Source: CAWHJB01 sp963698715 (GTDB lineage: Bacteria; Chloroflexota; Anaerolineae; Anaerolineales; UBA4823). From it: a stretch of 64,000 bases of DNA. The stretch's first letter is position 1. The number at the start of each line of letters is the position of its first letter. Made by a program: the position numbers and the translations under genes. The notes under the pieces were generated by a model that saw only the letters and a program-made list of their open reading frames with translations, was not told the DNA's origin and did no database searches. Where the stretch lies: the NCBI GenBank assembly GCA_963698715.1, contig CAVORW010000004.1:496001-560000 (forward strand). The letters are read 5' to 3'. This document shows, piece after piece, positions 16,721-24,511 of this stretch.

Positions 16721-16734
16721 AGCGAAAAGGTTAC
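16721..16734 (-). promoter_or_regulatory. GTAACCTTTTCGCT motif upstream of the ECF sigma gene
   Basis: On the minus strand GTAACCTTTTCGCT (one mismatch to the copy at 15716-15729) is followed by TGCATC at about the same distance. It ends 13 bases before the proposed ATG, so if it is a promoter the transcript would be almost leaderless or the true start lies elsewhere. Confidence 0.4.
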
Positions 16735-16898
16735 GGGTCTTTCAAATTTCAAGCTCGTGAGTGATTTAAGAGTTTCCGTCAATTAAATCCACGAGTAAAC
16801 TCATCTTCTCAATTCTAACACATTGAAACAGCCATAAGTTTGGGGCTCGAGAGCACCCAAACTGTTTCTTTCGCCTTCACAAGCCCCGAAATTATAGC

Positions 16899-16927
16899 TT
16901 GACGCTCTTAGACCGGCGTGCTATAGT
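16899..16927 (+). promoter_or_regulatory. Sigma-70 promoter of the SAM-hydrolase/ECF transporter operon
   Basis: TTGACG (16899-16904) and TATAGT (16922-16927) are spaced by 17 bases. The expected start near 16934 leaves an unusually long leader of about 180 bases. Confidence 0.65.
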
Positions 16928-16933
16928 CTCCCT

Positions 16934-17100
16934 GAGCGCCATGATAAATGGGTCCTGACCGGTCAACTCGTGGTAAAGATAGCCGGACGTCTAGGTGGAC
17001 CTGTAGCAACCCTACGAGTTCTCAGTTACTGAGGGAAAATCCCCGAGCAACACGGGCATTCCTTCAGACAATCCATAATACCCGCAGTGATTATAAGCGT
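16934..17100 (+). ncRNA. Candidate structured 5' leader (possible riboswitch), family not recognised
   Basis: Downstream of the promoter the leader folds by eye into several consecutive helices. These are a TGACCGGTCA palindrome (about 16957), an outer stem AACTCGT/ACGAGTT (about 16965 with 17017) enclosing a GTC-loop-GAC hairpin, CTCAG-TTA-CTGAG, GGGA-AAA-TCCC and CCCG-7-CGGG. GGTCC near 16950 can also pair with GGACC near 17000, giving alternative folds. I compared it with TPP, cobalamin, SAM-I, FMN, preQ1, c-di-GMP, guanidine, THF and Mo-cofactor consensus features and found no match. A cis-regulatory RNA controlling the SAM hydrolase/ECF importer is an inference. Confidence 0.45.
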
Positions 17101-17116
17101 ATGCATGGAGGCTGGT

Positions 17117-17923
17117 TTGAATTCTTTAACGCTAACGACCGACTTTGGGCTCAAAGACGGTAATGTCGGAGTCATGAAGGGCGTCATTTGGGGGATTGCT
17201 CCTCGCTGTCGGATTGCAGATATTAGCCATCAGATCAGCCCACAAAATGTGCGCGAGGCGGCATTAATCCTGGCCCGATCCGCCCCATATTTCCCACGCG
17301 ATACCGTGCACGTTGTTGTTGTCGATCCGGGAGTGGGCACAGCCCGCCGACCCATCGCAGCTCGATTAGGGCATCAAAACTACATTGCTCCAGACAATGG
17401 TATTCTGTCTCTGCTCTTGGAAAAAGCTGTAAAAGCCGGCGATGTAGTCGAACTTGTTCACCTGAATAACCCCAGATTCTGGCGTCCCGATGTAAGCCAT
17501 GTGTTCCATGGCAGGGATATTTTTGCCCCCACCGGCGCACATCTGGCATCCGGGGTACCCCTGGTCGCAATGGGAACAAAGATCGATGACCCGGTCCGAA
17601 TCGATTTTCCCCAGCCTATACCTGGGAATAACGGATTTCATGGTGAGATCATCCATATCGATCACTTCGGGAATTTATCTACGAATATTCGGGTCGAGGA
17701 TATGGGATGGGTAGAGCATATCCAGATCGAGTTAGGGGACGTCAAAATTCCCGGCTTATACCACACCTTTGGGGAGCTGGCCCCAGGGGCGTTAATGGCG
17801 CTCTACGGCAGCACTGGCAACCTGATTATCTCAGAAGTCAATGGCAGCGCTGCTGCCAGATTGAATGCCAAGATCGGCGATCCAGTAGAAATTGAATACC
17901 TGACCCAATTACCCAAGAGATGA
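17117..17923 (+). CDS. S-adenosyl-L-methionine hydroxide adenosyltransferase (DUF62 family)
   Basis: The enzyme of this family hydrolyses SAM to adenosine and methionine; related enzymes are the fluorinase and chlorinase. The family N-terminus LTLTTDFGLKDGNVGVMKG is present, with VVVVDPGVGTARRPIA, APDNGILS, FHGRDIFAPTGAHLASG and IIHIDHFGNLSTNI, which include the conserved Asp/Arg/His residues of SAM hydrolases. The start is set at TTG 17117 because GGAGG lies five bases upstream; ATG at 17105 or GTG at 17087 are alternatives. It is followed within five bases by the ECF ATPase, a gene pair suggesting the importer carries a nucleoside- or SAM-linked compound. Confidence 0.85.
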   Translation: MNSLTLTTDFGLKDGNVGVMKGVIWGIAPRCRIADISHQISPQNVREAALILARSAPYFPRDTVHVVVVDPGVGTARRPIAARLGHQNYIAPDNGILSLLLEKAVKAGDVVELVHLNNPRFWRPDVSHVFHGRDIFAPTGAHLASGVPLVAMGTKIDDPVRIDFPQPIPGNNGFHGEIIHIDHFGNLSTNIRVEDMGWVEHIQIELGDVKIPGLYHTFGELAPGALMALYGSTGNLIISEVNGSAAARLNAKIGDPVEIEYLTQLPKR

Positions 17924-17927
17924 GCCA

Positions 17928-19551
17928 GTGACCCAACCCCTTGCATTACTGGTTGAAGATCTTTCGTTTCGGTACCGTGACCGGGAGGAATTTTCGTTAA
18001 AGAACTTTTCTTTCAAGGTCGCTCGCGGCGAACTTCTGCTCGTCGCAGGCGCTTCTGGCAGTGGCAAAACGACATTTATCCGGTGCGTGAACGGTTTGAT
18101 TCCCCGCAGCTACAAAGGCGAGCTGACAGGGCGAGTTGAGCTACAGGGGCAGGGTATCTCAGACTTATCCCTGGCCCGTATCTCGCAAATGGTAGGCACG
18201 GTTTTACAAGACCCTGAACGGCAGATCCTCGGCTCGCGCGGTTCGCAACGAAGTTGCTTTTGGATTGGAGAATCTTGGCCTACCGAGGTCAGAAATCGTC
18301 CAACGTGTGGAAGCTGCCCTCAAATATCTGCGGATCACTCATTTGGGCAACCGGGAAACTTTCAATCTATCTGGCGGTGAAAAACAAAAAGTAGCCTTAG
18401 CGGGGGTGCTGGCGATGAATCCAAAGATTGTATTGCTGGATGAACCGCTGGCCAGTTTGGACCCAGCCAGTGCTCAGGAAGCGCTAGCGCTGGTGAGCAG
18501 GTTGGTTGACGAAGGCATGGCGGTTGTTATGGTTGAACATCGGGTTGAAGATGTTATGAAAATCAATCCAAATCGAGTTCTTTTTATAGAACAAGGAGAG
18601 ATGCGTTACCTTGGGCCACTTCAGGGGTTAAAAGATGTAGTAGATTATCATGAGATCAAAATGCCGGCCCCAATCATTCTGGAAAGGGCTGCCAAGGAGC
18701 CAGCTGCACCCCAATTGAATATTCTGCCAGGGGTCGCTCAGACTGCCGTTCAAGATGCGGTAGTCGAGTTTAAAGATGTTACGTTTTATTATGAGCGCGA
18801 TAAACCAGTCTTAAGAGATATCAGCCTGAGCATCTATCGTGGCGACGTCATCGCTGTGTTAGGGCCGAACGGAGCTGGCAAAACCACACTCGTCAAACAT
18901 GCTATTGGCCTGCTCAAACCCAAAGAGGGGCAGGTGCTGGTCAACCAGAAAGATACCCGGCAGATGAGTATAGCCCAGATTGCAAATACGCTGGGCTACG
19001 TATTCCAAAGCCCAAGCCACATGCTGTTTGCTCCAACCGTTCATGATGAGCTGGCTTTCGGGCCGACGAATTTAAACCACCCACCAGCAGTGATCGAACA
19101 GGAGGTGCAAAGAGCCATAGACATTGTCAACCTGAGCGGTAGAGAACAAGATCCACCCCTGGCACTCTCGTTCGGCCAGCAGAAGCGAGTCAGTATCGCG
19201 GCAATCCTGGCGATGCAGTCCAGGATTCTGATCATGGATGAGCCAACCGCCGGGCAAGATTATCATAATTACATGAGTTTTATGGACTCGATCCTGCAGC
19301 TGCCAAGTTTTGAGGCGATTCTTTTCATCACCCACGACATCGATCTGGCGGTGATTTATGCGAATCGAATTCTCTTGGTGGATGAAGGAACCATCATTTT
19401 AGATGGCCCGCCGGAAGAGACTCTCAAAGACGAAAATTTGCTCATCAATCACCGGCTGGTGCCGACCTCTTTACTCAAGGCCAATCTCGAGCATTATTCT
19501 CAAACCGGTCAGTTCATGCGAGCCGAAGAGCTTGCCCACCACATCCATTAA
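17928..19551 (+). CDS. ECF transporter double ATPase (EcfA-EcfA' fusion), apparent +1 frameshift
   Basis: Two overlapping frames (17928-18380 and one ending at 19551) form one protein with two ABC ATPase domains. The first has Walker A GASGSGKTT, a Q-loop DPERQILGS, signature LSGGEKQK and Walker B IVLLDEP. The second has GPNGAGKTT, the unusual signature LSFGQQKR and ILIMDEP. The frame is lost after DPERQILGSR. Removing one G from the GG at 18240-18241 restores VRNEVAFGLENLGLPRSEIV, which is standard for this family. The fused ATPase powers an energy-coupling-factor vitamin importer with the S and T components found at 19667 and 23626. The frameshift would remove the second half if genuine. 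Confidence 0.85.
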
Positions 19552-19666
19552 TTACACTTTCGTCCTTTCAAACAGGGAAAATTCCCACAAATACATTGCC
19601 ACAGGTTATGAAGTAAGCCAACCTGCGACTTTCAGATCACAGGATTTAAATGTAAGGAGAAATTCG

Positions 19667-20599
19667 ATGGATCGCAAACTTCTTTCTGTCATTCTCGCGC
19701 TTGTGTCAGTTTTTGCCGTGTTCTTGCTGGTTGTATGGATCGGCGGCTCGCTCAATGAGAGCCTGCAGTTGGATGAAACTGCAGCGCTGCGCTTTGTTTT
19801 TGTTGGCATTGGCTTGCTGATTGTTTTCCTGGTTTACTGGTTTACAAAGGAGAGCAAAATCTGGGCAGTGGGTACCCGAGAAGTCGTTTATATGTCCATA
19901 GGAGCAGCTCTTTATGCGATTTTCTCCTATCTCTTCAATGGGACCGTATTTGCCGTACCTTCAGTCAGCCAGGTAGCCTTACGCCCCGCGATTTCTATAC
20001 CCATGTTTTTTGGTTATGCATTTGGGCCGGTTGTAGGTTTCTTCACCGGAGCGGTTGGCAACATGTTCGGCGATGCATTAACCGGGTTCGGTCTATCTCC
20101 TCAATGGAGCATAGGCAATGGCCTGGTAGGTATGGTTTCGGGTATGGTCTTCCTCTTCAAGGATAAGAAAAGAAGTATGGACATGGTCTTGATCATCAGT
20201 GCTGTCCTGGCAGCCCTGGCGTCCATTATCTATTTTCTCAATCCTTCAATCGAAAACATGCTCTACTTCGCTCCAGAACAGGACATTTTTGGAGACCAGC
20301 AAATCACACTCTTTGCCGGTCTGTCGGCATTAGTTGGCTTGATTCTGATCCTGGCCGTCCGTTTCGGTTTCAGTAAGAATATCGATATGGCAGCTGCTGT
20401 CACCTGGGGAATGCTGGGCAACTTCCTGGGCATTGGTTTCGCGGCGATTTCCGATATCTGGATCAATGGTTTTTCACCTTCGGTTGCCATCGTTGGCGAA
20501 TTTCTGCCATCAGCAGGCCCGAATTTGATCTTTGCCGCCATCCTGGTCCCATTACTAGTGAGCGCTTACGCAGCCGTGGGGCGGCAGTCGGGGCGGTAA
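19667..20599 (+). CDS. ECF transporter S (substrate-binding) membrane component
   Basis: The start at 19667 follows AAGGAG (19654-19659); longer frames extend into the ATPase gene. The 310-residue protein has about eight to nine hydrophobic segments. Residues about 75-180 (REVVYMSIGAALYAIFSYLF, PAISIPMFFGYAFGPVVGFF, GAVGNMFGDALTGFG) match the S-component pattern. It is larger than typical six-helix S proteins (about 180-200 residues), with an extra N-terminal pair of helices and a long C-terminal part. The ligand cannot be read from the sequence; the SAM hydrolase next door hints at a nucleoside- or methionine-related compound. Confidence 0.75.
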   Translation: MDRKLLSVILALVSVFAVFLLVVWIGGSLNESLQLDETAALRFVFVGIGLLIVFLVYWFTKESKIWAVGTREVVYMSIGAALYAIFSYLFNGTVFAVPSVSQVALRPAISIPMFFGYAFGPVVGFFTGAVGNMFGDALTGFGLSPQWSIGNGLVGMVSGMVFLFKDKKRSMDMVLIISAVLAALASIIYFLNPSIENMLYFAPEQDIFGDQQITLFAGLSALVGLILILAVRFGFSKNIDMAAAVTWGMLGNFLGIGFAAISDIWINGFSPSVAIVGEFLPSAGPNLIFAAILVPLLVSAYAAVGRQSGR

Positions 20600-20876
20600 T
20601 TCCCAATCATCACGATCTCGTCCTGACCACAGGACTAACCAGCCTTGTTAGTTCTGTCTGTGTTGAGTGAAAGTCTGGGGTTGGGTTTCGGGTTGCATGT
20701 GGATCTGAAACTCATTCATTGCTTTCCCCAAGGGCAGAAGGCAGAGCACTCAAGGTTTGTGGATTTATTTTCGGTGTTCGGTTTGGACAGCTGGAGCCGC
20801 CCAAACCGAGTACCAATTTCACATCTTGCGAATTTTGCCACTTTGGAAGAACCCACTGTAGGCGAATAGAATAGAT

Positions 20877-20918
20877 ATGTAGTTCGATTTTAGGCATATG
20901 CCCAAAATCGAACTACAT
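20877..20918. repeat. 42-bp near-perfect nested palindrome
   Basis: A 15-bp arm (ATGTAGTTCGATTTT, 20877-20891) is repeated inverted at the other end, around the inner palindrome GGCATATGCC, with a single A/C mismatch between arm and centre. The whole can extrude as a cruciform. Function unknown. Confidence 0.7.
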
Positions 20919-20976
20919 CTGCAACATTTACGCGCGCCCCTCAAGGGCGGCTCTTTGTATAATCCTGTGATGAGGT

Positions 20977-21024
20977 CCTGATTTGGGGGTGTGAGCGTCC
21001 GAACGCTCACACCCCCAAATCAGG
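20977..21024. repeat. 22-bp perfect inverted repeat with 4-base loop
   Basis: Arms 20977-20998 and 21003-21024 are fully complementary around the loop CCGA. They contain a GGGGGTGTGAGCGT run and its complement. There is no adjacent T tract. It may be a hairpin terminator variant, a MITE-like relic or a REP-type element. Confidence 0.75.
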
Positions 21025-21239
21025 GATACCACCCCCAGATTCCCAGAGAGCGTCAAGGACGAGGAATGCATAATATTCAGAATACCTGTATAATTTAAGT
21101 GTCTTTCATATATTTTTGGAGTGGTCCCAAAGCCTCATTACTGGGTCATATTTGGGTATTCACTCGAGTATCGATCTTTCACCAGCTGCGCGGAGTGCAC
21201 CTGTTCCGGCGCGTTGTAGTCGAAGTAAGGAGGATAATC

Positions 21240-21689
21240 ATGCGAGGAAAACGAGGTCTTTTCAGTTGGGTCTGGTCGCTAACCCGGGTCAGTCTGGTGA
21301 TGCTGATGTTATGGTTATGGCTTCGATACCAGGACGAAAGGGATATAAGCCCTGAAGGTCCAATCGAACTAAAAGATGAAGAAACGCCGCAACCGCCTTC
21401 TTCTAGCAAACCTGCCCCTTCAATACCTCAGGCTAAATCATCCAAAGCGGATGATTTAACCCGTATCAAAGGGATCGGACCAAAAACGGCAAAAGCTTTT
21501 CAGCAAGCTGGAATTTCCTCCTATCGGGATCTGGCAGAATCAAGCATCCAGGATATTTCTGGTGTTTTAGAGAAAGCCAATTACCGTTTGCTTGACCCAA
21601 GCACATGGATCGAACAGGCGCGACTGGCTGCAGATGGGAAATGGAAAGAACTGGACCAGCTTCAAGAATCTATGAAAACCACCCGGTGA
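21240..21689 (+). CDS. Membrane-anchored helix-hairpin-helix protein
   Basis: The start at 21240 is supported by AAGGAGG at 21227-21233; the longer frame from 21099 lacks a site. The 149-residue protein has an N-terminal membrane segment (LTRVSLVMLMLWLWLRY), a Pro/Ser-rich linker and a helix-hairpin-helix domain (DDLTRIKGIGPKTAKAFQQA, then LLDPSTWIEQARLAADGKW). Similar domains occur in predicted FEN1-like 5' DNA nuclease/DUF4332 proteins and bind DNA non-specifically. A role at the membrane, for example nucleoid anchoring or DNA uptake, would be speculative. Confidence 0.8.
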   Translation: MRGKRGLFSWVWSLTRVSLVMLMLWLWLRYQDERDISPEGPIELKDEETPQPPSSSKPAPSIPQAKSSKADDLTRIKGIGPKTAKAFQQAGISSYRDLAESSIQDISGVLEKANYRLLDPSTWIEQARLAADGKWKELDQLQESMKTTR

Positions 21690-21831
21690 ATCTGTCTAGT
21701 TGTTGATGGCGTTATCCCCATGCACACTCTTTTGCATCTCTTCAAGAATTTCTGTGCTAAGTCCCAGAGAACCTCTTATGCCGTTAATTGCAACTATGGA
21801 ATGAGCATTTACAATAGACTAAAGGCTCATA

Positions 21832-22230
21832 ATGGCTGGTAAAACAATTGCCCAAAAACTCCTTCTCAAACCTGGTTATAAGCTGGTTGTGCTCAATCAC
21901 CCGCCAGGTTATTTAGAACTATTAAAGCCCTTTCCAGATGATACCCTGTTGGTAGAAAACCCAGATGGGCCAGTCGAGTTTGTCCTGCTTGTTGTCAAGA
22001 ACATGAAGGAACTCGAGCATCATGAGCAGCAGGCCCTTAAGCTTTGCCACCCAACCAGTCTGTTCTGGATTTCTTATCCAAAGCAAAGTTCAGGGATCGA
22101 ATCGGACCTCAATCGGGACATCATCTGGAAACATATGGAAAAAACCGGCTGGCGTCCTGTAGCAATCGCCTCCATTGACTCTATCTGGTCAGCAATGCGT
22201 TTACGTCCAGCTGAACTGGTCGGAAAATAA
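21832..22230 (+). CDS. DUF3052-like protein
   Basis: The 132-residue protein contains LFWISYPKQSSGIESDLNRD and MEKTGWRPVAIASIDSIWSAMRLRP, typical of the DUF3052 family of small cytoplasmic proteins of unknown function. It ends one base before the M20 peptidase start, so the two are co-translated. No catalytic residues are recognisable. Confidence 0.75.
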   Translation: MAGKTIAQKLLLKPGYKLVVLNHPPGYLELLKPFPDDTLLVENPDGPVEFVLLVVKNMKELEHHEQQALKLCHPTSLFWISYPKQSSGIESDLNRDIIWKHMEKTGWRPVAIASIDSIWSAMRLRPAELVGK

Positions 22231-22231
22231 T

Positions 22232-23572
22232 ATGGCTCTGGCAGGCACTACCGAAGCCGCTCGATTGGCTCATAACCCGGTAGAGTTGCTGCAGCGCCTT
22301 ATTCGCTTCGATACGACCAATCCTCCTGGCAATGAGGCAGAAGGCATCAGCTATTTAGCTGGGCTGCTGGCGGAGGCGGGTATCTCGACTTCGATCTTGG
22401 GACGCTCTCCGGAGAGGCCCAATTTGATTGCCAGGTTGGCAGGCCTGGGGCAATCTCCGCCTGTCCTGCTTTATGGCCACATGGATGTCGTTACAACCGC
22501 CGGGCAGGTTTGGCAACATCCCCCATATGCAGGCAAGATCATCGACGGGTATGTGTGGGGACGCGGCACGCTTGACATGAAAGGCGGGCTGGCGATGATG
22601 GTATCTGCGCTGCTGCGTGCCAGGTTGGAGCAGCTGCCGCTTGCCGGAGATATCTTACTGGCTGTCGTCTGTGATGAGGAAGATGGGGGTGATGAGGGTG
22701 CCAGGTTCCTGGTTGAAAATCACCCCGAATCGTTTGCAGGTGTTCGTTATGCGCTGGGCGAATTCGGTGCCTTCAGCATGATGTTTGGCTCTCAGCGCTT
22801 CTACCCGATTATGGTAGCTGAAAAACAGATCTGCTCAATCAGAGCGATTGTCCGCGGCCCAGGCGGTCACGGATCGATGCCGCTGCATGGTGGAGCGATG
22901 TACAGGCTCTCTCAGCTGCTTTACCGGCTTGAAAAACGCCGGCTTCCGGTCCACATCACTCCGGTTGTCCGGCGCATGTTTGAGATGGTCGCCGCTCATC
23001 AAACTGGTCCGGGCAAATTGGTTTTCCAGCTTTTGCTTAATCCGGTTATGACAGACCGTTTATTGGGTATTTTCGGTGAACGTACACGAGCATTTGACCC
23101 CTTACTGCACAATACGGTTACACCCACAATCGTGCAAGGTGGGCAAAAAATAAATGTGATCCCTTCCGAGATCGAGTTAGCCTTGGATGGCCGCCTGCTT
23201 CCAGGGTTTAACCCCCAGGATATGCTAAATGAACTGCGTCCAATTACCGGCGATCAGGTGGAGCTAGAGGTGGTTCGTTTTGATCCCGGCCCACCCGAAC
23301 CGGACTGGGGGGAGTTTGATGTATTGGCAGATGTTCTGCGCGAGGTCGACCCGGAAGGTATTCCCATCCCTCTGCTCCTGAGCGGAGTTACTGATGGACG
23401 GTTTTTTGCCCGGCTTGGCATCCAGACCTACGGCTTCCTCCCCATGCGCCTCCCTCCGGATTTCAACTTCTCTGCCACGATCCACGCAGCCGATGAACGT
23501 ATCCCGATGGCAGCCTTGGAGTTTGGCACCGAGGCAATGCTCAAAGCTATTCAAAGACTTGGGCGGCGTTAG
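22232..23572 (+). CDS. M20-family metallopeptidase / deacylase
   Basis: The start is placed at ATG 22232, directly after the DUF3052-like gene; a longer frame from 22175 overlaps that gene. The 446-residue protein has the M20 metal-site motifs LYGHMDVVTTAG (His, Asp), GRGTLDMKGGLA (bridging Asp), AVVCDEEDGGDEGA (Glu-Glu) and a final His near FSATIHAADERIP. It matches the ArgE/DapE/CPG2 group, which hydrolyses N-acyl amino acids or small peptides with two zinc ions. Substrate cannot be assigned. It sits inside the ECF-transporter neighbourhood. Confidence 0.85.
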   Translation: MALAGTTEAARLAHNPVELLQRLIRFDTTNPPGNEAEGISYLAGLLAEAGISTSILGRSPERPNLIARLAGLGQSPPVLLYGHMDVVTTAGQVWQHPPYAGKIIDGYVWGRGTLDMKGGLAMMVSALLRARLEQLPLAGDILLAVVCDEEDGGDEGARFLVENHPESFAGVRYALGEFGAFSMMFGSQRFYPIMVAEKQICSIRAIVRGPGGHGSMPLHGGAMYRLSQLLYRLEKRRLPVHITPVVRRMFEMVAAHQTGPGKLVFQLLLNPVMTDRLLGIFGERTRAFDPLLHNTVTPTIVQGGQKINVIPSEIELALDGRLLPGFNPQDMLNELRPITGDQVELEVVRFDPGPPEPDWGEFDVLADVLREVDPEGIPIPLLLSGVTDGRFFARLGIQTYGFLPMRLPPDFNFSATIHAADERIPMAALEFGTEAMLKAIQRLGRR

Positions 23573-23625
23573 ATCACGGCGGATTGAATTGTTGCAGGGA
23601 TAAATCCCTGAAAGGCAAGATTTTC

Positions 23626-24498
23626 ATGTTGGTTACCTGGCGGTATAGAAAACGAGATTCATTGATCCAAAGCTTTGATCCACGCGCCTGGGTAATCTTT
23701 TATGGCAGTTTTCTGGCTTCTACACTTCTGTTTTGGGATTTGCGTTATCTCACTTTTTTCTTGGTAATCGCTCTGGTGACGGTCTTTACCTCCGGTATTC
23801 GCTGGCAGGAGATGTCGCGCGCCTGGATATTCATTGGTGGTTTTATCACTTTCTTCGCTGTGCTGACATTCCTAACTGGACGGGGTGGCGTGGAAGTTTA
23901 CGAACAAGAGCATCTCATTCGCAGTTATTCAGCGCCATTTACAATTTTTGGATGGCGCCCAACTCTGGATATCACCGTGGAACGGGCTTTTTTTGCTCTA
24001 AGCCAGTTTGTGCGTGTTTTTGGCATAGCCAGCATGACCATCCTGATCCCTTACTCGCTCAATCCAGCCCACTATGGAATCACCTTTCGGGGTCTCGGGC
24101 TGCCGGATAAAATTGCTTACGCTATGGATTTGACAATGCGGTTCATTCCATCTTTCGGGCGTGATTTTCAGCTCACCCTGGATGCGCAGCGTGCTAGAGG
24201 CTACGAACTGGAAAATTTGCGGGGCGGCCTGATCGCGCAGGTCCGGAAAATGGCTCCATTAATCGTACCGGTGACCATTCATGCCATTATTGGCAGTGAA
24301 GATATCATCGATGCCATGGATTTAAGGGCATTTGGGACTGGTCCGCGCACCTGGCTGGAACAGCTCCATTACCGGAAACGTGATTATTTCCTGATCGGCT
24401 TAGCTGTCCTCATCTTTGGCTCGTCCATCGCCCTTTCTCTGTTAGGGCTGGGACAATTTTGGGTGCCTGAGGCGCTGATCATATTTTTCGGGGGCTAA
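23626..24498 (+). CDS. ECF transporter T (EcfT/CbiQ) membrane component
   Basis: The start at 23626 follows GAAAGG; a longer frame from 23584 is possible. The 290-residue protein has about five membrane segments and the two coupling-helix signatures of T components: DAQRARGYE (Ala-Arg-Gly) and MDLRAFGTG (Arg-Ala-Phe-Gly variant). These contact the ATPase pair. With the A and S genes upstream, the importer set is complete, although an M20 peptidase, DUF3052-like and HhH gene lie between. Confidence 0.88.
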   Translation: MLVTWRYRKRDSLIQSFDPRAWVIFYGSFLASTLLFWDLRYLTFFLVIALVTVFTSGIRWQEMSRAWIFIGGFITFFAVLTFLTGRGGVEVYEQEHLIRSYSAPFTIFGWRPTLDITVERAFFALSQFVRVFGIASMTILIPYSLNPAHYGITFRGLGLPDKIAYAMDLTMRFIPSFGRDFQLTLDAQRARGYELENLRGGLIAQVRKMAPLIVPVTIHAIIGSEDIIDAMDLRAFGTGPRTWLEQLHYRKRDYFLIGLAVLIFGSSIALSLLGLGQFWVPEALIIFFGG

Positions 24499-24511
24499 AA
24501 CATCAAGCCGC

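Larger units (their letters stand above)
20600..21239. other. 640-bp intergenic region with three strong palindromes
   Basis: No credible gene is seen. Three inverted repeats occur: a 9-bp stem TCGGTTTGG/CCAAACCGA at about 20777-20810, the nested palindrome at 20877-20918, and the 22-bp perfect hairpin at 20977-21024. A TATAAT at 21089-21094 may be the -10 of the next gene, without a clear -35. None of the hairpins has a T tract, so they are not classical terminators. Confidence 0.6.

Noticed and set aside
16934..17100. TPP, cobalamin or SAM riboswitch in the leader
   Set aside because: Conserved core sequences of these classes (for example CTGAGA with ACCTGAT, or GCCACTG) are not present.
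20645..20897. Short frames between the S-component and HhH genes
   Set aside because: They fall on the palindromes, lack ribosome sites and show no similarity to known proteins.
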